Below the pieces are notes generated by a model. It was not told the DNA's origin. It did not search any database and saw only the letters and a program-made list of their open reading frames with translations. Positions 36,516-45,482 of a stretch of DNA of 64,000 nt are shown one piece after another. A program made the position numbers and the translations under genes. Source of the stretch: CAYTBN01 sp964436045 (lineage in GTDB: Bacteria > Myxococcota_A > UBA796 > UBA9615 > CAYRNR01); NCBI GenBank assembly GCA_964436045.1, contig CAYTBN010000029.1, positions 23,137 through 87,136 of the forward strand, read 5' to 3'. Within the stretch, counting starts at the first letter, position 1. Each line of letters begins with the position of its first letter.

Positions 36516-37040
36516 ATGTCCAGCCAGGCCATGAACGCGGCGCTCGCGGCGCTGATCGATCTGCACCGGGAGGTGGACCGGGTGGCGGCACCGATCGCGG
36601 CGCGCCTGGGCAGACGGCTGCGCTGTGGCCCCGGCTGTACCGACTGTTGCGTGGACGACCTGACCGTGTTCGAGGTGGAGGCCGAGCGGATCCGGTGGGG
36701 GGGCGGACAGGTGTTGCGCAAGGGGAGTCCGGGGCCCGAGGGCGCCTGCGCGATGCTCGACGGCGATGGCAACTGCCGGGTTTACGACCACCGCCCCTAC
36801 GTCTGCCGCACCCAGGGCTTGCCCCTGCGCTGGTTCGAGGAGCTGGAACCGGGCGACTGGGCCGAGTACCGGGACATCTGCCAGCTCAACGTCCCGGGAG
36901 AACCGGCGGTGGAAGCCCTGGACCCCAAGGATTGCTGGGAGATCGGTCCGTTCGAGGGCCCCCTGGCCCAGCTCCAGGCCAACCTGGACGGTGGCGAACT
37001 TCGGCGGGTGGCGCTGCGGGAGCTGTTCCGGCGGCGATAG
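36516..37040 (+). CDS. YkgJ-type cysteine cluster protein
   Basis: A 174-residue protein with the CxxxCxxCC motif in CGPGCTDCCVDD (near residue 40) and the downstream C-x(8)-C pattern (CAMLDGDGNCRVYDHRPYVC) of YkgJ-family proteins, which probably bind an iron-sulfur or zinc site. A third Cys pair (ICQLN, DCWEIG) lies near the C-terminus. Function in the family is largely unknown. ATG 36516 has GAGAGGG before it; a GTG at 36501 adds five residues. It lies just upstream of the thioredoxin-like/ArsC frame on the opposite strand (divergent) and converges with the next lipoprotein 6 nt away. Confidence 0.85.
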   Translation: MSSQAMNAALAALIDLHREVDRVAAPIAARLGRRLRCGPGCTDCCVDDLTVFEVEAERIRWGGGQVLRKGSPGPEGACAMLDGDGNCRVYDHRPYVCRTQGLPLRWFEELEPGDWAEYRDICQLNVPGEPAVEALDPKDCWEIGPFEGPLAQLQANLDGGELRRVALRELFRRR

Positions 37041-37046
37041 CCCCGA

Positions 37047-37694
37047 TCACTCGTCCGGATCGAGGACGAAGGTGTGCTCCTCGGTGATCACGTGGCACTC
37101 GTCGGCGTCGACCTCGATGGCCTCGTACTCGGACTCGAAACCCGGCGCCTCGGCCCACAGGTCGATGAAGCCGTCGTACTCGTACCCACAGACGAAGCCG
37201 CCGTCCTGGCCGAAGGGCTCGCAGGGCTCCGGGGCGGTCCAGAGCTCGTCCTGGGGCACGTACTCGACCGCGGCGTCGGCGATGTTGTCGCCCGCCGCAT
37301 CGACCACGTAGGCGATCACCGACGGCACCTCCTCGTCGGTGCAGTCCACCGGCTGGAGTGTCACCTCGATGTTCTGGCCTTGCACGTGGCACTCGTCTTC
37401 GGTGACCGTCACGGTCTCCTCGTGGTCCTGGTAGCCTTCCGCCTCCACGCGGATCAGGATCTCGCCGGCGACCTCGTAGCCGCACAGGTAGACGCCGGCG
37501 ATGTGCTCGCAAGCCACAGGCGCCTCCCCGCCGGTCTCGTAGCTCACCAGCGCGTCCACCGCCAGGCCGGCGTCATCGAGCACGGTCACCGACACCGAGA
37601 CCGCGGCGATGGCGGTGCAGTCCAGGCCGTCGTCCGGGCAGCCCTGTACCAGCAGGGCGAGGCCGCACAGCACCCATCCGGTTGCACGCATCAT
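37047..37694 (-). CDS. Lipoprotein with two carboxypeptidase-regulatory-like beads
   Basis: A 215-residue lipoprotein (MMRATGWVLCGLALLVQGC, Cys about 19). The mature part contains two similar Ig-like beads of the CarboxypepD_reg kind (SVSVTVLDDAGLAVDALVSY ... GYQDHEETVTVTEDECHVQG; SVIAYVVDAAGDNIADAAVE ... FESEYEAIEVDADECHV), each closing on ExDECHV, so they arose by internal duplication. GGAGGG is upstream. Its ATG overlaps the TGA of the EamA transporter gene (TGATG), so translation is coupled to that gene. No catalytic function expected; probably a surface or periplasmic structural protein. Confidence 0.75.
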   Translation of the reverse strand: MMRATGWVLCGLALLVQGCPDDGLDCTAIAAVSVSVTVLDDAGLAVDALVSYETGGEAPVACEHIAGVYLCGYEVAGEILIRVEAEGYQDHEETVTVTEDECHVQGQNIEVTLQPVDCTDEEVPSVIAYVVDAAGDNIADAAVEYVPQDELWTAPEPCEPFGQDGGFVCGYEYDGFIDLWAEAPGFESEYEAIEVDADECHVITEEHTFVLDPDE

Positions 37695-38584
37695 CAGGCC
37701 CTCCGTTCGTCGTTCCCCCCCCGCACCGTCTTCCGTGGCAAGTAGCGTACCAGCAGACCGAGCACGATCAGGCCGCCGCCGATGATGGTGGCCCCGTGCA
37801 CCGGTTCGCGCCAGAACAGGAACACCCACAGGGGGTTGATCACCGGCTCCAGCAGGGTGATGACCCCGGCCTCCTGGGGACTCACCCGGGCGATGCCGCG
37901 GCTGAAGATCACGTAGGGCGCGGCCATCTGGATCAGTCCGAAGGCCGCGAGCACAGCGAGCTGGCCCGACGACGGCAGAGGCGCCCCGCTGGCCAGGATC
38001 CAGGGCACCAGCACCGCGGCGCTGACCGCGTGGTTGAGGAACACCAGCACGAAGGGGTCGTGCTCGCGCAGCACCCGCAGGCTGAGCACCACGCCGGCGT
38101 AGGACAGCCCGGCGCCCAGGCCCATCAACACCCCGGCCGCCTCGGTCCCGCCCCAGAAGGTCACCAGGATCACGGCCATCCCGACCATGCCCAGGGCGAG
38201 CGCCGCCAGGCTGCGCTTCTCCAGCTTCTCGCCCAGCAGCAGCACCGCGCCGATGACCATCCACAGGGGCGCCGTGTACTGTAGCAGGATCGCGTTGGCC
38301 GCCGTGGTGCGGGTCATCGACCACATCAGCAGCAGGTTCATCGACGCGAACGACAGCACCATCGGCACCAGCGCCGGGTGCCAGCGCAGCCTCCGCCAGC
38401 GCACGAAGGGCAGCAGGAAGATCGCGGCGAACGCGCAGCGCCACAGGCCGATGGTCGGCCCGGCGGTGGCGTCGGGGAGCGCTTGCAGGGGCGGGCTCTT
38501 GACGAAGAACCCGCTGAGCGACCACAGCACGGCCGCCGCCAGGATCAACAGGCGTCCGCGGCGGGTGGCGTCGGCGTCGGTCAT
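37694..38584 (-). CDS. EamA-family (DMT superfamily) transporter
   Basis: A 296-residue inner-membrane protein with about ten hydrophobic helices in two homologous halves, each about 130 residues, as in EamA/RhaT-type drug/metabolite exporters. Typical motifs: LILAAAVLWSLSGFFVKS at helix 1, ANAILLQYTAPLWMVIGAVL at helix 4 and ITLLEPVINPLWVFLFWREP at helix 9. The tail is basic (RYLPRKTVRGGNDERRA). It likely exports an amino acid or small metabolite; substrate unknown. It is coupled to the small lipoprotein downstream and starts 34 nt after the stop of the aminotransferase, so the three may share one transcript. Confidence 0.9.
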   Translation of the reverse strand: MTDADATRRGRLLILAAAVLWSLSGFFVKSPPLQALPDATAGPTIGLWRCAFAAIFLLPFVRWRRLRWHPALVPMVLSFASMNLLLMWSMTRTTAANAILLQYTAPLWMVIGAVLLLGEKLEKRSLAALALGMVGMAVILVTFWGGTEAAGVLMGLGAGLSYAGVVLSLRVLREHDPFVLVFLNHAVSAAVLVPWILASGAPLPSSGQLAVLAAFGLIQMAAPYVIFSRGIARVSPQEAGVITLLEPVINPLWVFLFWREPVHGATIIGGGLIVLGLLVRYLPRKTVRGGNDERRA

Positions 38585-38618
38585 CGGGGGCCCATGCTCG
38601 CACGGGCCGCCGTGGGGA

Positions 38619-39989
38619 TCACCCGGTGTAGTGGCGGTCGACCACGGCGAGGGCGCGGTCGAGGCGGGCGATGCCGTCGTCGATGTCGTCGCGGGTGGCG
38701 ATCAGGGGCGGTGCCAAGGCGATGGAGTTGGTGGGGTTGGCCGCCATCGCGATCATGTCCTCGGCGGCGATGGCCTTGGCCAGCTCCTGCTTGGGCGTGG
38801 GCCCCTTGCTCAGCCGCGCGTCCATCGGCTGGATCGGTTCTCTGGTCGTCCGGTCTTTGACCAGATCGAGGCCCACGAACAGACCCAGGCCGCGGACCTC
38901 GCCGATGCAAGGGTGGCGATCCTGGAGCGCGCGGGCCTGGTCCAGCAGGTAGGCGCCCAGGGTGGCGGAGTTCTCGATCAGGCCGTCCTCCTCGTAGATC
39001 TGGATCACGCGGAGCGCCGTGGCGCAGGCCAGGGCGTGACCGGCGTAGGTGGCGCCGTGGTTGAAGAAGCGGTCGCGGAACAGGTCGGCCACGGGTTTGC
39101 GGGCGATGGTCGCCCCCAGCGGGACGTACCCGGCGGTGATGCCCTTGGCCACGGCCATCACGTCAGGCACCACGTCCCAGTGGTCCACCGCAAACCAGCG
39201 GCCCGTGCGGCCGAACCCGCTCATCACCTCGTCGGCGATCAGCAACAGGCCGTGGCGATCGCAGATCTCGCGGATGCGGGGCATGTAGTCCGGCGGAGGC
39301 ACGATGACGCCGTTGGCCCCGGTGATCGGCTCGACGATCATCCCGGCGATCTGGTCGGCGCCGCCCTCCAGCTCGATCACCTCGTCGACGAAGGAGGCGC
39401 AGCGCAGCTCACACGACGGGTACTCCAGGCCGAACATGCAGCGGTAGCAGTAGGGCTGCGGTACGGGCACCCAGTCGGTGCCGCCCCGGATCTGGGCCCA
39501 CGACCGCACGTCCCCCACCGACAGGGTCAGCGCTGCCGCCGTGGCGCCGTGGTAGGCCCGGTAGCGACACAGGATCTTGGCCTTGCCCGTGGCCTGGTGG
39601 GCGATCTTGATCGCCGCCTCCACCGCCTCGGTGCCCCCCAGCGTCAGGAACGAGCGGGACAGGTCACCGGGCGTGATCTCCGCCAGCGTGCGGGCCAGCA
39701 GCGCCCGCGGCTGGGTCGAAAACGTCGGCGCGAACGAGCACAGCGACCCGCTCTGCTCCCGGATCGCCTCGACCACCCGCCGGTCGCCGTGGCCGATGTT
39801 GTGGCTGGCAAAACACGACGAGAAGTCCAGCCGCTCCCGCCCGTCCTCGGTCACGAACCGGCACCCCTCCGCGGACACCACCCGCGGCGGCGCCACGTCG
39901 GGCTGATGACTCCACGAGTGGAAGACGTGCTCGACCTCGTAGCGGTCCAGGTCGGCGGGGGTGGCGGGGATGTTGGGCAGATCGCGCAT
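38619..39989 (-). CDS. Class III PLP-dependent aminotransferase
   Basis: A 456-residue enzyme, normal for the class III family (ornithine, beta-alanine or 4-aminobutyrate aminotransferases). Key pieces: the N-terminal HVFHSWSHQ and YLDFSS-like RLDFSSCFASHNIGHGD, the PLP-binding GGTEAVEAAIKIA, AYHGATAAALTLS, the Asp of IADEVMSGFGRTG and the Schiff-base Lys282 in VAKGITAGYVPLGA. Substrate unknown. The open frame runs on upstream, but the extra N-terminal part is a serpin-like fragment, and ATG 39989 has GAGGTG at good spacing, so I start there. Followed by the EamA transporter gene after 34 nt. Confidence 0.9.
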   Translation of the reverse strand: MRDLPNIPATPADLDRYEVEHVFHSWSHQPDVAPPRVVSAEGCRFVTEDGRERLDFSSCFASHNIGHGDRRVVEAIREQSGSLCSFAPTFSTQPRALLARTLAEITPGDLSRSFLTLGGTEAVEAAIKIAHQATGKAKILCRYRAYHGATAAALTLSVGDVRSWAQIRGGTDWVPVPQPYCYRCMFGLEYPSCELRCASFVDEVIELEGGADQIAGMIVEPITGANGVIVPPPDYMPRIREICDRHGLLLIADEVMSGFGRTGRWFAVDHWDVVPDVMAVAKGITAGYVPLGATIARKPVADLFRDRFFNHGATYAGHALACATALRVIQIYEEDGLIENSATLGAYLLDQARALQDRHPCIGEVRGLGLFVGLDLVKDRTTREPIQPMDARLSKGPTPKQELAKAIAAEDMIAMAANPTNSIALAPPLIATRDDIDDGIARLDRALAVVDRHYTG

Positions 39990-40085
39990 GACGGCCACCT
40001 CGTTGCTGGCGTCGTACACCAGCACCGGGCCGCGGTTCAACTGCGGAAACGCATTGTGGCGGGCGGCGTTGACGTAGACGTTCCC

Positions 40086-40223
40086 CTGCAGGCCCTCGCC
40101 GGTGAAGATGCCGCTGAAGTCGGCGAGTTGCTCGTCGAACATGTCGGTCATGCCCAGGGACTGCAGGGCCTCCTTCAGGGGCAGCTCGTAGTCCATCTCG
40201 AAGGACGGCAGGTGGACGGTGGC
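40086..40223 (-). pseudogene. Serpin fragment
   Basis: The frame upstream of the aminotransferase encodes ATVHLPSFEMDYELPLKEAL then QSLGMTDMFDEQLADFSG, the hallmark helix-and-strand segment of serpins (VxxPKFkxexxyxLkexLxxLGmtdaFdxxxADFSGi). Only this 45-residue piece is present; there is no N-terminal serpin core and no reactive-centre loop. The frame continues into the aminotransferase gene. Because serpins inhibit proteases, the intact gene would have been functionally related to the nearby alpha-2-macroglobulin. Confidence 0.6.
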
Positions 40224-40250
40224 CGGGCATCGGCGTGCCCGGTACCGCGG

Positions 40251-40430
<180 letters not shown>

Positions 40431-40450
<20 letters not shown>

Positions 40451-41033
40451 CGGCCTCGGCCTCGGATTCCGCCTCCGCCCGAACATCCTCCAACGTCAGC
40501 GTCAGATCCGGCTCGAACGACCCCAGGACGATCTCCTCGTCCTCGACCCCGAGCTCGCTCCGGACCGGTGCGACCGGGAGGGGGGGCTCCATGCTCGGAA
40601 TCCCCTCGCTGCCGTCCAGCGACAGCGACAGCACGTCCTCCGACACGAGCAGGTGGGCGTCGCTCACCTCTCCTGACGGCCAGCCAGCGACGAGCAGCGT
40701 GCAGCCCCGGCAGAACAGCACACCCGAGGGAAGCACGAAGGCCGCCTTGAGCCCGCAACCCGGGCAGACGGCGCCGTCCTCGAACCCCTCGGCGCCATCG
40801 GTCGCGGCGTGCAGCGCGATCCCGTGGCTCCCCGCCAGCATCCGCCGCTGGGGCGGCGTCAGCCAGGGAGCACCCTCGGCCACCGTCGGCGCCCGCTCCG
40901 CCGCGATGTGCAAGGCCGACCCGAGGTACGCGTCAAACGCGACGCTGGCCGTCTGGCCACAACCGTCGCACTCGACCGCGAACGACAGTTCGTGGCTGAC
41001 GTTCTCCCGACCGCATCGCGGGCACTCGTACAT
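40431..41033 (-). CDS. Zinc-ribbon protein with acidic tail, probably truncated
   Basis: A 200-residue protein from ATG 41033 (MYECPRCGRENVSHELSFAV, GAGGCGG upstream). The N-terminus is a zinc ribbon (CPRC ... CDGC, about residues 4-29); a second ribbon follows at about 117-138 (CPGCGLKAAFVLPSGVLFCR). The rest is acidic, ending in a Glu/Ala/Thr tract. The frame continues past its TAG for 59 more codons, so the natural protein was longer. A regulator or scaffolding role is possible but unproven. The longer ORF upstream (to 41090) lacks support. Confidence 0.7.
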
Positions 41034-41091
41034 CGTTCCGCCTCGATCGTCTCTCATCGGACCCTCCAATCTGCTAGGCACGGTTCCCATC

Positions 41092-41532
41092 TTAGTGGAC
41101 CCGCTTGTCGTGATCCCGCCAGTACTCGTCCAGCTGGGCGTCGCTGGACCAGATGACCCGCGGCAGCGCGGGAAGGTCGCCAGCCAGGGCCTCCTCCACC
41201 AGGGAGCGGTGGTCCTCGTGGGCCAGGACCAGCCGCGCGCCGCTGTCCCGCAGGATGAGGGCCACCTCCCGCCCCGTCAGTCGCGTGTTGATCGGCACCA
41301 ACACCAGCCCGGCGTAGGCCGCGGCGAAGTAGGCCTCGAGGAAGACGTGGCCGTTGGGGCGGACGATCGTCACCCGGTTGCCCAGCTCCAGACCCGCCCC
41401 GCGCAGGGCCGCTGCCAGCGCCCTTGCCCGCTCGGCAAATCGGGCGTAGTTCAGCCGGATGTCGCCGCTGACCACCGCCTCGCGGTCGGGCCACAGCTGG
41501 GCGGCCCGGTCGAGGATCGACGCGATGTGCAT
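41092..41532 (-). pseudogene. Acyl-CoA synthetase (AMP-binding) N-terminal fragment
   Basis: 146 codons, MHIASILDRAAQLWPDREAV followed by ALRGAGLELGNRVTIVRPNG and AAAYAGLVLVPINTRLTGRE: the first 140 residues of a fatty-acid/acyl-CoA synthetase-type AMP-binding enzyme. The family is usually 500-600 residues; the ATP-binding P-loop (TSGTTGxPK) and everything after it are missing. It has an excellent ribosome binding site (GGGAGGT), so the stump may still be expressed, but it cannot be an active ligase. The loss ends 58 nt before the zinc-ribbon start. Confidence 0.75.
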
Positions 41533-41608
41533 GGGACCTCCCGCCAAAGGATTGTGGAAGGGGGCCCGGGGTTTGGCAATACTGTGCGGCGACGGCGAGG
41601 AGGTTGTC

Positions 41609-43012
41609 ATGGGTCGATGGACAGGACTGGCGGTGGCGGTGGCGGTGCTCGGGCTGCACGGGCCCGCGTCGGCCGACGACGTGCAGGTCAACGGCACCCT
41701 GCGGGACGGGGGCGACCACAAGGTGCTCCACGTCTGGGGCACCCACATCGAGATGGGGTACGCCCACGGCTATCTGCTCGCCGACGAGGTGATGGCCCTC
41801 GCCGAGGGTTACATCTTGCCCATGTATGGGGTTTCACCCGATCAGTACGAGACGCTCCTGAGCGTGGTGCTGCCGACCTTCGACATCCCGCCCTCCCTGC
41901 GAGCCGAGGCCGAGGCGCTGGTCGAGGGGGTTCGCGCCGCTGGTGTGTCCCTCCATCTCGACACGCTGGAGCGCGACCTGGAGGTGGACGACCTGCTGCT
42001 GGCCAACGCCGCGTCGGACCTGTTCGGCGTGTCGTGGTACTGCTCGTCGATCTCGGCCTGGGGTGAGGCCACGGCCGCGGACCCGGACCTGGCCGGAGAG
42101 CTGGCCATGGCCCGCGACCTGGACTGGGACTTCGGGGGCGACGCGGCCGATCTGCGCGACTTCGGGCTGGTGATCGCGTACGAATCCACGGACGACGACG
42201 AGCAGCGCTGGGTCTCGGTGGCCTTCCCCGGCTACATCGGCTGCCTGTCGTGCGTGAACGAGTCGGGCATCGGCGCCTTCCAGAACCAGGGCAACCACGC
42301 CACCACCCTGTCGAACCTGGACACGGACCCCGCCCCCGCCCCGATCAACATGACCCTGCGGACGGCCATCGAGGCCCGCGATGCCGACGGCGATGGCACC
42401 AACACCATCGGCGACGTGGAGCACGCGGTCACGGAGGTGGGGCGGATGGGGACCTACGAGATCCACCTGATCTCGCCGGCCGACCGCTCCGATCCCCCCG
42501 CCGCGATCCTGGAAGCCAACAACGGCGGCACCGCACTGCGGACGCCCGCCGACGAGCCCCTGCCGGGCCCGGACTGCGTGGCCACCACCAACCACCACCG
42601 GGAGCTGTACACGCCGACCATGTGCAGCCGTTACGCGACCATCGTCGAGATGGTGGGCGACTACGATGGCGTCCTGGACGTCGAGCGGCTCTGGGAGATC
42701 GAGAAGGAGGTCTCGTGGGACTCCGGCGACAGCGGCACCGTCCAGACCATGCGGGTCGTGCCGGCGCGCCAGATCCTGGACGTCGCTTTCTCCGACGCCA
42801 ACGAGGTCGCCCCCTATCACGCCCCCACCTCGTACTCCTTCGATGTCTTGTTCGGCGATGGGGGGCCCGACCCGACGGCCGACGACGACGATGACGACGA
42901 CGACGCGCCCGGAAGTTGCCAGTGCTCCCAGCACACCCCCGCCGTACCCTGGGCGATCTCCGCCGCCCTGCTCGGCTCCCTGGCCCTCGGGTTCGCCGTC
43001 CGCCGCCCCTGA
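41609..43012 (+). CDS. C45/phospholipase-B-like exported hydrolase with MYXO-CTERM-like tail
   Basis: A 467-residue protein starting at ATG 41609 (GAGGAGG upstream) with a signal peptide (VAVLGLHGPASA). The pattern GTHIEMGYAHGYLLADEV and later VSWYCSSISAWGEATAADPD followed by MARDLDWDF fits C45-type Ntn hydrolases and related phospholipase-B-like amidases, where the Cys after an autoproteolytic cut is nucleophile; Cys145 is the candidate. An Asp-rich stretch (about 430-440) is followed by CQCSQHT, a membrane helix (VPWAISAALLGSLALGF) and RRP: the Cys/TM/Arg sorting-tail layout. Probably a surface-attached amidase or acylase. Single gene. Confidence 0.75.
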   Translation: MGRWTGLAVAVAVLGLHGPASADDVQVNGTLRDGGDHKVLHVWGTHIEMGYAHGYLLADEVMALAEGYILPMYGVSPDQYETLLSVVLPTFDIPPSLRAEAEALVEGVRAAGVSLHLDTLERDLEVDDLLLANAASDLFGVSWYCSSISAWGEATAADPDLAGELAMARDLDWDFGGDAADLRDFGLVIAYESTDDDEQRWVSVAFPGYIGCLSCVNESGIGAFQNQGNHATTLSNLDTDPAPAPINMTLRTAIEARDADGDGTNTIGDVEHAVTEVGRMGTYEIHLISPADRSDPPAAILEANNGGTALRTPADEPLPGPDCVATTNHHRELYTPTMCSRYATIVEMVGDYDGVLDVERLWEIEKEVSWDSGDSGTVQTMRVVPARQILDVAFSDANEVAPYHAPTSYSFDVLFGDGGPDPTADDDDDDDDAPGSCQCSQHTPAVPWAISAALLGSLALGFAVRRP

Positions 43013-43064
43013 TTCGATACAAAAAAATCCTCAAGTTCCAGATGCCCTGTCCGATAGCTCAACC

Positions 43065-43412
43065 ATGGCAGTCTCCAGGGCCAGTGGGATCGCGAGCACA
43101 GGCATGGCAGCGGCGTCGCGCCGGCTGGACAACGTGGCGCGTAACGTGGCCAACCTGCAGACTGCCGGCTACCGTCCCCAGCGCATCGTGACCAAGGAAC
43201 TGCCCCACGGCGGCGTCACCACCGAGTCGGTTCCGGCGGAGATCCCCGAGGAGTCCTGGCTGGACAACCCGGCGCTCGACGGTGGCTCCCACGTGGATCT
43301 CGCCTTCGAGACGGTGGAGCGGATCAGCGCTGCGGCGACCTTCCGCGCCAACGCCGCGGTCATCGAAGCGGCGGACGAGGCGGAGCAGTCGCTGCTCGAC
43401 ATCCTGGCCTGA
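43065..43412 (+). CDS. Flagellar rod/hook-like small protein
   Basis: A 115-residue protein. The N-terminus MAVSRASGIASTGMAAASRR then NVARNVANLQTAGYRPQR is the flagellar rod-domain signature (NxxNxANxxTpGYk); the C-terminus ISAAATFRANAAVIEAADEA ending SLLDILA matches the paired helix of FlgB/FlgC/FlgG-type axial proteins. The middle (PHGGVTTESVPAEI) is short, as in FlgC. No other flagellar gene lies in the window, so it is either a lone remnant of a motility locus or reused in another structure. There is no clear ribosome binding site. Confidence 0.7.
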   Translation: MAVSRASGIASTGMAAASRRLDNVARNVANLQTAGYRPQRIVTKELPHGGVTTESVPAEIPEESWLDNPALDGGSHVDLAFETVERISAAATFRANAAVIEAADEAEQSLLDILA

Positions 43413-43496
43413 CCCTCCCGAGTTTGAACGACACGCGGACCAGACTGGCCAACGGAGCCCCCGAAGCGGCATGATCCCTCGCCGGAGGGACGACCG

Positions 43497-45476
43497 ATGA
43501 AGCGCCACCTGCCCCTGACCGGGCTGTTCGCCGTGCTCGCCTGCCTCGCCCTGCTTGCCTGCGATCCCGAGGATCCGACCGGGGACGACGACACCACCGG
43601 GTCGGTGGATCCGATCCACGTCGACATCGACGAGGAGTGCGACAACGTCAATCCGGACTACTGCATGCTGCCGTGGCCCTCGAGTCGTTACCTGGCGGCC
43701 GACGACGGCACCGCCACCGGCTGGCGGGTCGACTACCGCGAGGACGCGTTCACCAAGAACCACATGGACCAGCCCTTCGACGTCGAGCCCTACAATCGGC
43801 TCGACGGGTTCAGCCCCGCGTCGCAGCTGCTGACGGTCTTCGACGCGCCGGTCGACGCCTCGGCGTTGCCCTTCCACGACAGCTACGACCTGTCCCTCGA
43901 GGCCGACTGCCCGACGGTGGTCCTGGACATGGAGACCGGCGAGCGGCTGGCCCATTTCGCCGAGTTCGACACCCGCTTCGACTACCCCGGCGAGATCATG
44001 ATGTACATCCGGCCAGCGGAGCGGCTGGAGGAGAACCGGCGGTATGCGGTGGCGATCCGCGGCCTGCAGTACGAGGACGGCGGCGAGGTACCGCCGTCCG
44101 AGGTGTTCGCCGCCCTGCGCGACGGCGTGATCACCGACGCGGCCCAGGTCGAGGCCCGTCGCCCGGGCTTCGAGGAGGTCTTCTCCGCGCTGACCGGTGC
44201 CGGAGTCGAGCGCGATGGCCTGATCCAGGCCTGGGACTTCCACACCGCGTCGGGCGAGATGATCTGGGGCGACCTGCTCCACATGCGGGACGACGCCTTC
44301 GAGCGGCTGGGCGCCGACGGGCTGGGCTGCACCATCACATCGGTGGAGGAGTTCACCCCCGAGGAGAACGACCAGGTCTTTCGCAAGATCAAGGGCACCT
44401 ACACCGTGCCGTCGTACATGGACAGCCCCTACCCGCCCGCGCGGGTGGTGCGCGGTGACGATGGGCGGCCCGAGTTCCAGGAGAACCAGGAGATCGAGTT
44501 CTTCATGAACATCCCCCAGAGTGTGGCCGAATCCGGCGGTCATCCCGCCCGGCTGATCACCCATGGTCACGGGCTGATGGACTCGGGCGAGGCGGTGTTC
44601 TGGAGCGGCGAGCGGGGCATCGCCCAGGACGTGGGCGTGGTGATGGTCGGCACCCACTGGGCCGGCATGTCCGAGGACGACCTGGTGACCGTGGCCACGG
44701 CCCTCTCCAATGTCTCGAGCTTCCCCAACGTGGCCGAGCGGACCATGCAGGGGATCGTCAACATGCTGGCGCTGACCCGCACCATGGCCGGGGTCTGTGC
44801 CGTCGAGCCCGATCTCCAGATCGACGGCACGCCGGCCTATGATCCCGACGAGCGCTACTACATGGGTGTCAGCCAGGGGGCGATCTACGGCCAGTCCTAC
44901 ATGGCCCTCTCCCAGGACCTGGAGCGGGGCATCCTCAACGTCGGCGGCACCATCTACCCGGTGATGATCGGCCGCTCGGTGGACTTCCGCGACTACGAGC
45001 TGGTCTACGAGGCCTGGTACAGCGACCGCATCGACCGCGAGTTCTTCATGAACCTGATCCAGCAGCTGTGGGACATGTGCGAGGGCGCCGGCTTCCTGCC
45101 CCACCTGCTGGACGACCCCCTCCCGGGTAGCGAGGCCAAGAAGATCCTCTACCAGGTGGCCCTGCACGACGCCCAGGTCCCCAACGTGGCCTCGGACATG
45201 GCGGCTCGCATCGCCGACATGCCCCAGCTCGTGCCCACCATGCACGAGGTCTGGGGGGTCGAGGACGCCCCGACCGAGCCCTACGACGGCTCGGCGATCC
45301 AGTACTGGGATTGCGGCGACGAACCCCTCGATCCGGGCAACAATCCGCCGGAAGAGGACAATACCGCCCACGACTGCGTCCGCCGCCTGGTCGCGGCCAA
45401 GAACCAGATGGACGCCTTCTGGCAGCCGGACGGCCAGGTGGTGAACTTCTGTGACGGGGAGTGCGATCCGGAGTGA
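43497..45476 (+). CDS. Alpha/beta-hydrolase-like lipoprotein
   Basis: A 659-residue lipoprotein (lipobox LLAC, Cys about 22; then DPEDPTGDDDTTG). An N-terminal domain opens with a cysteine pair (ECDNVNPDYCMLPWPSSRYL). Residues about 340-640 show an alpha/beta hydrolase pattern: the oxyanion-side ITHGHGLMD, the nucleophile elbow GVSQG (Ser459) followed by AIYGQSYMAL, and a late acidic/His region. It resembles large virginiamycin-/lipase-like secreted hydrolases of environmental deltaproteobacteria. Probably an outer-membrane esterase or lipase; substrate unknown. GGAGGG precedes the ATG. Convergent with the next gene 6 nt away. Confidence 0.75.
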   Translation: MKRHLPLTGLFAVLACLALLACDPEDPTGDDDTTGSVDPIHVDIDEECDNVNPDYCMLPWPSSRYLAADDGTATGWRVDYREDAFTKNHMDQPFDVEPYNRLDGFSPASQLLTVFDAPVDASALPFHDSYDLSLEADCPTVVLDMETGERLAHFAEFDTRFDYPGEIMMYIRPAERLEENRRYAVAIRGLQYEDGGEVPPSEVFAALRDGVITDAAQVEARRPGFEEVFSALTGAGVERDGLIQAWDFHTASGEMIWGDLLHMRDDAFERLGADGLGCTITSVEEFTPEENDQVFRKIKGTYTVPSYMDSPYPPARVVRGDDGRPEFQENQEIEFFMNIPQSVAESGGHPARLITHGHGLMDSGEAVFWSGERGIAQDVGVVMVGTHWAGMSEDDLVTVATALSNVSSFPNVAERTMQGIVNMLALTRTMAGVCAVEPDLQIDGTPAYDPDERYYMGVSQGAIYGQSYMALSQDLERGILNVGGTIYPVMIGRSVDFRDYELVYEAWYSDRIDREFFMNLIQQLWDMCEGAGFLPHLLDDPLPGSEAKKILYQVALHDAQVPNVASDMAARIADMPQLVPTMHEVWGVEDAPTEPYDGSAIQYWDCGDEPLDPGNNPPEEDNTAHDCVRRLVAAKNQMDAFWQPDGQVVNFCDGECDPE

Positions 45477-45482
45477 TCGCGG

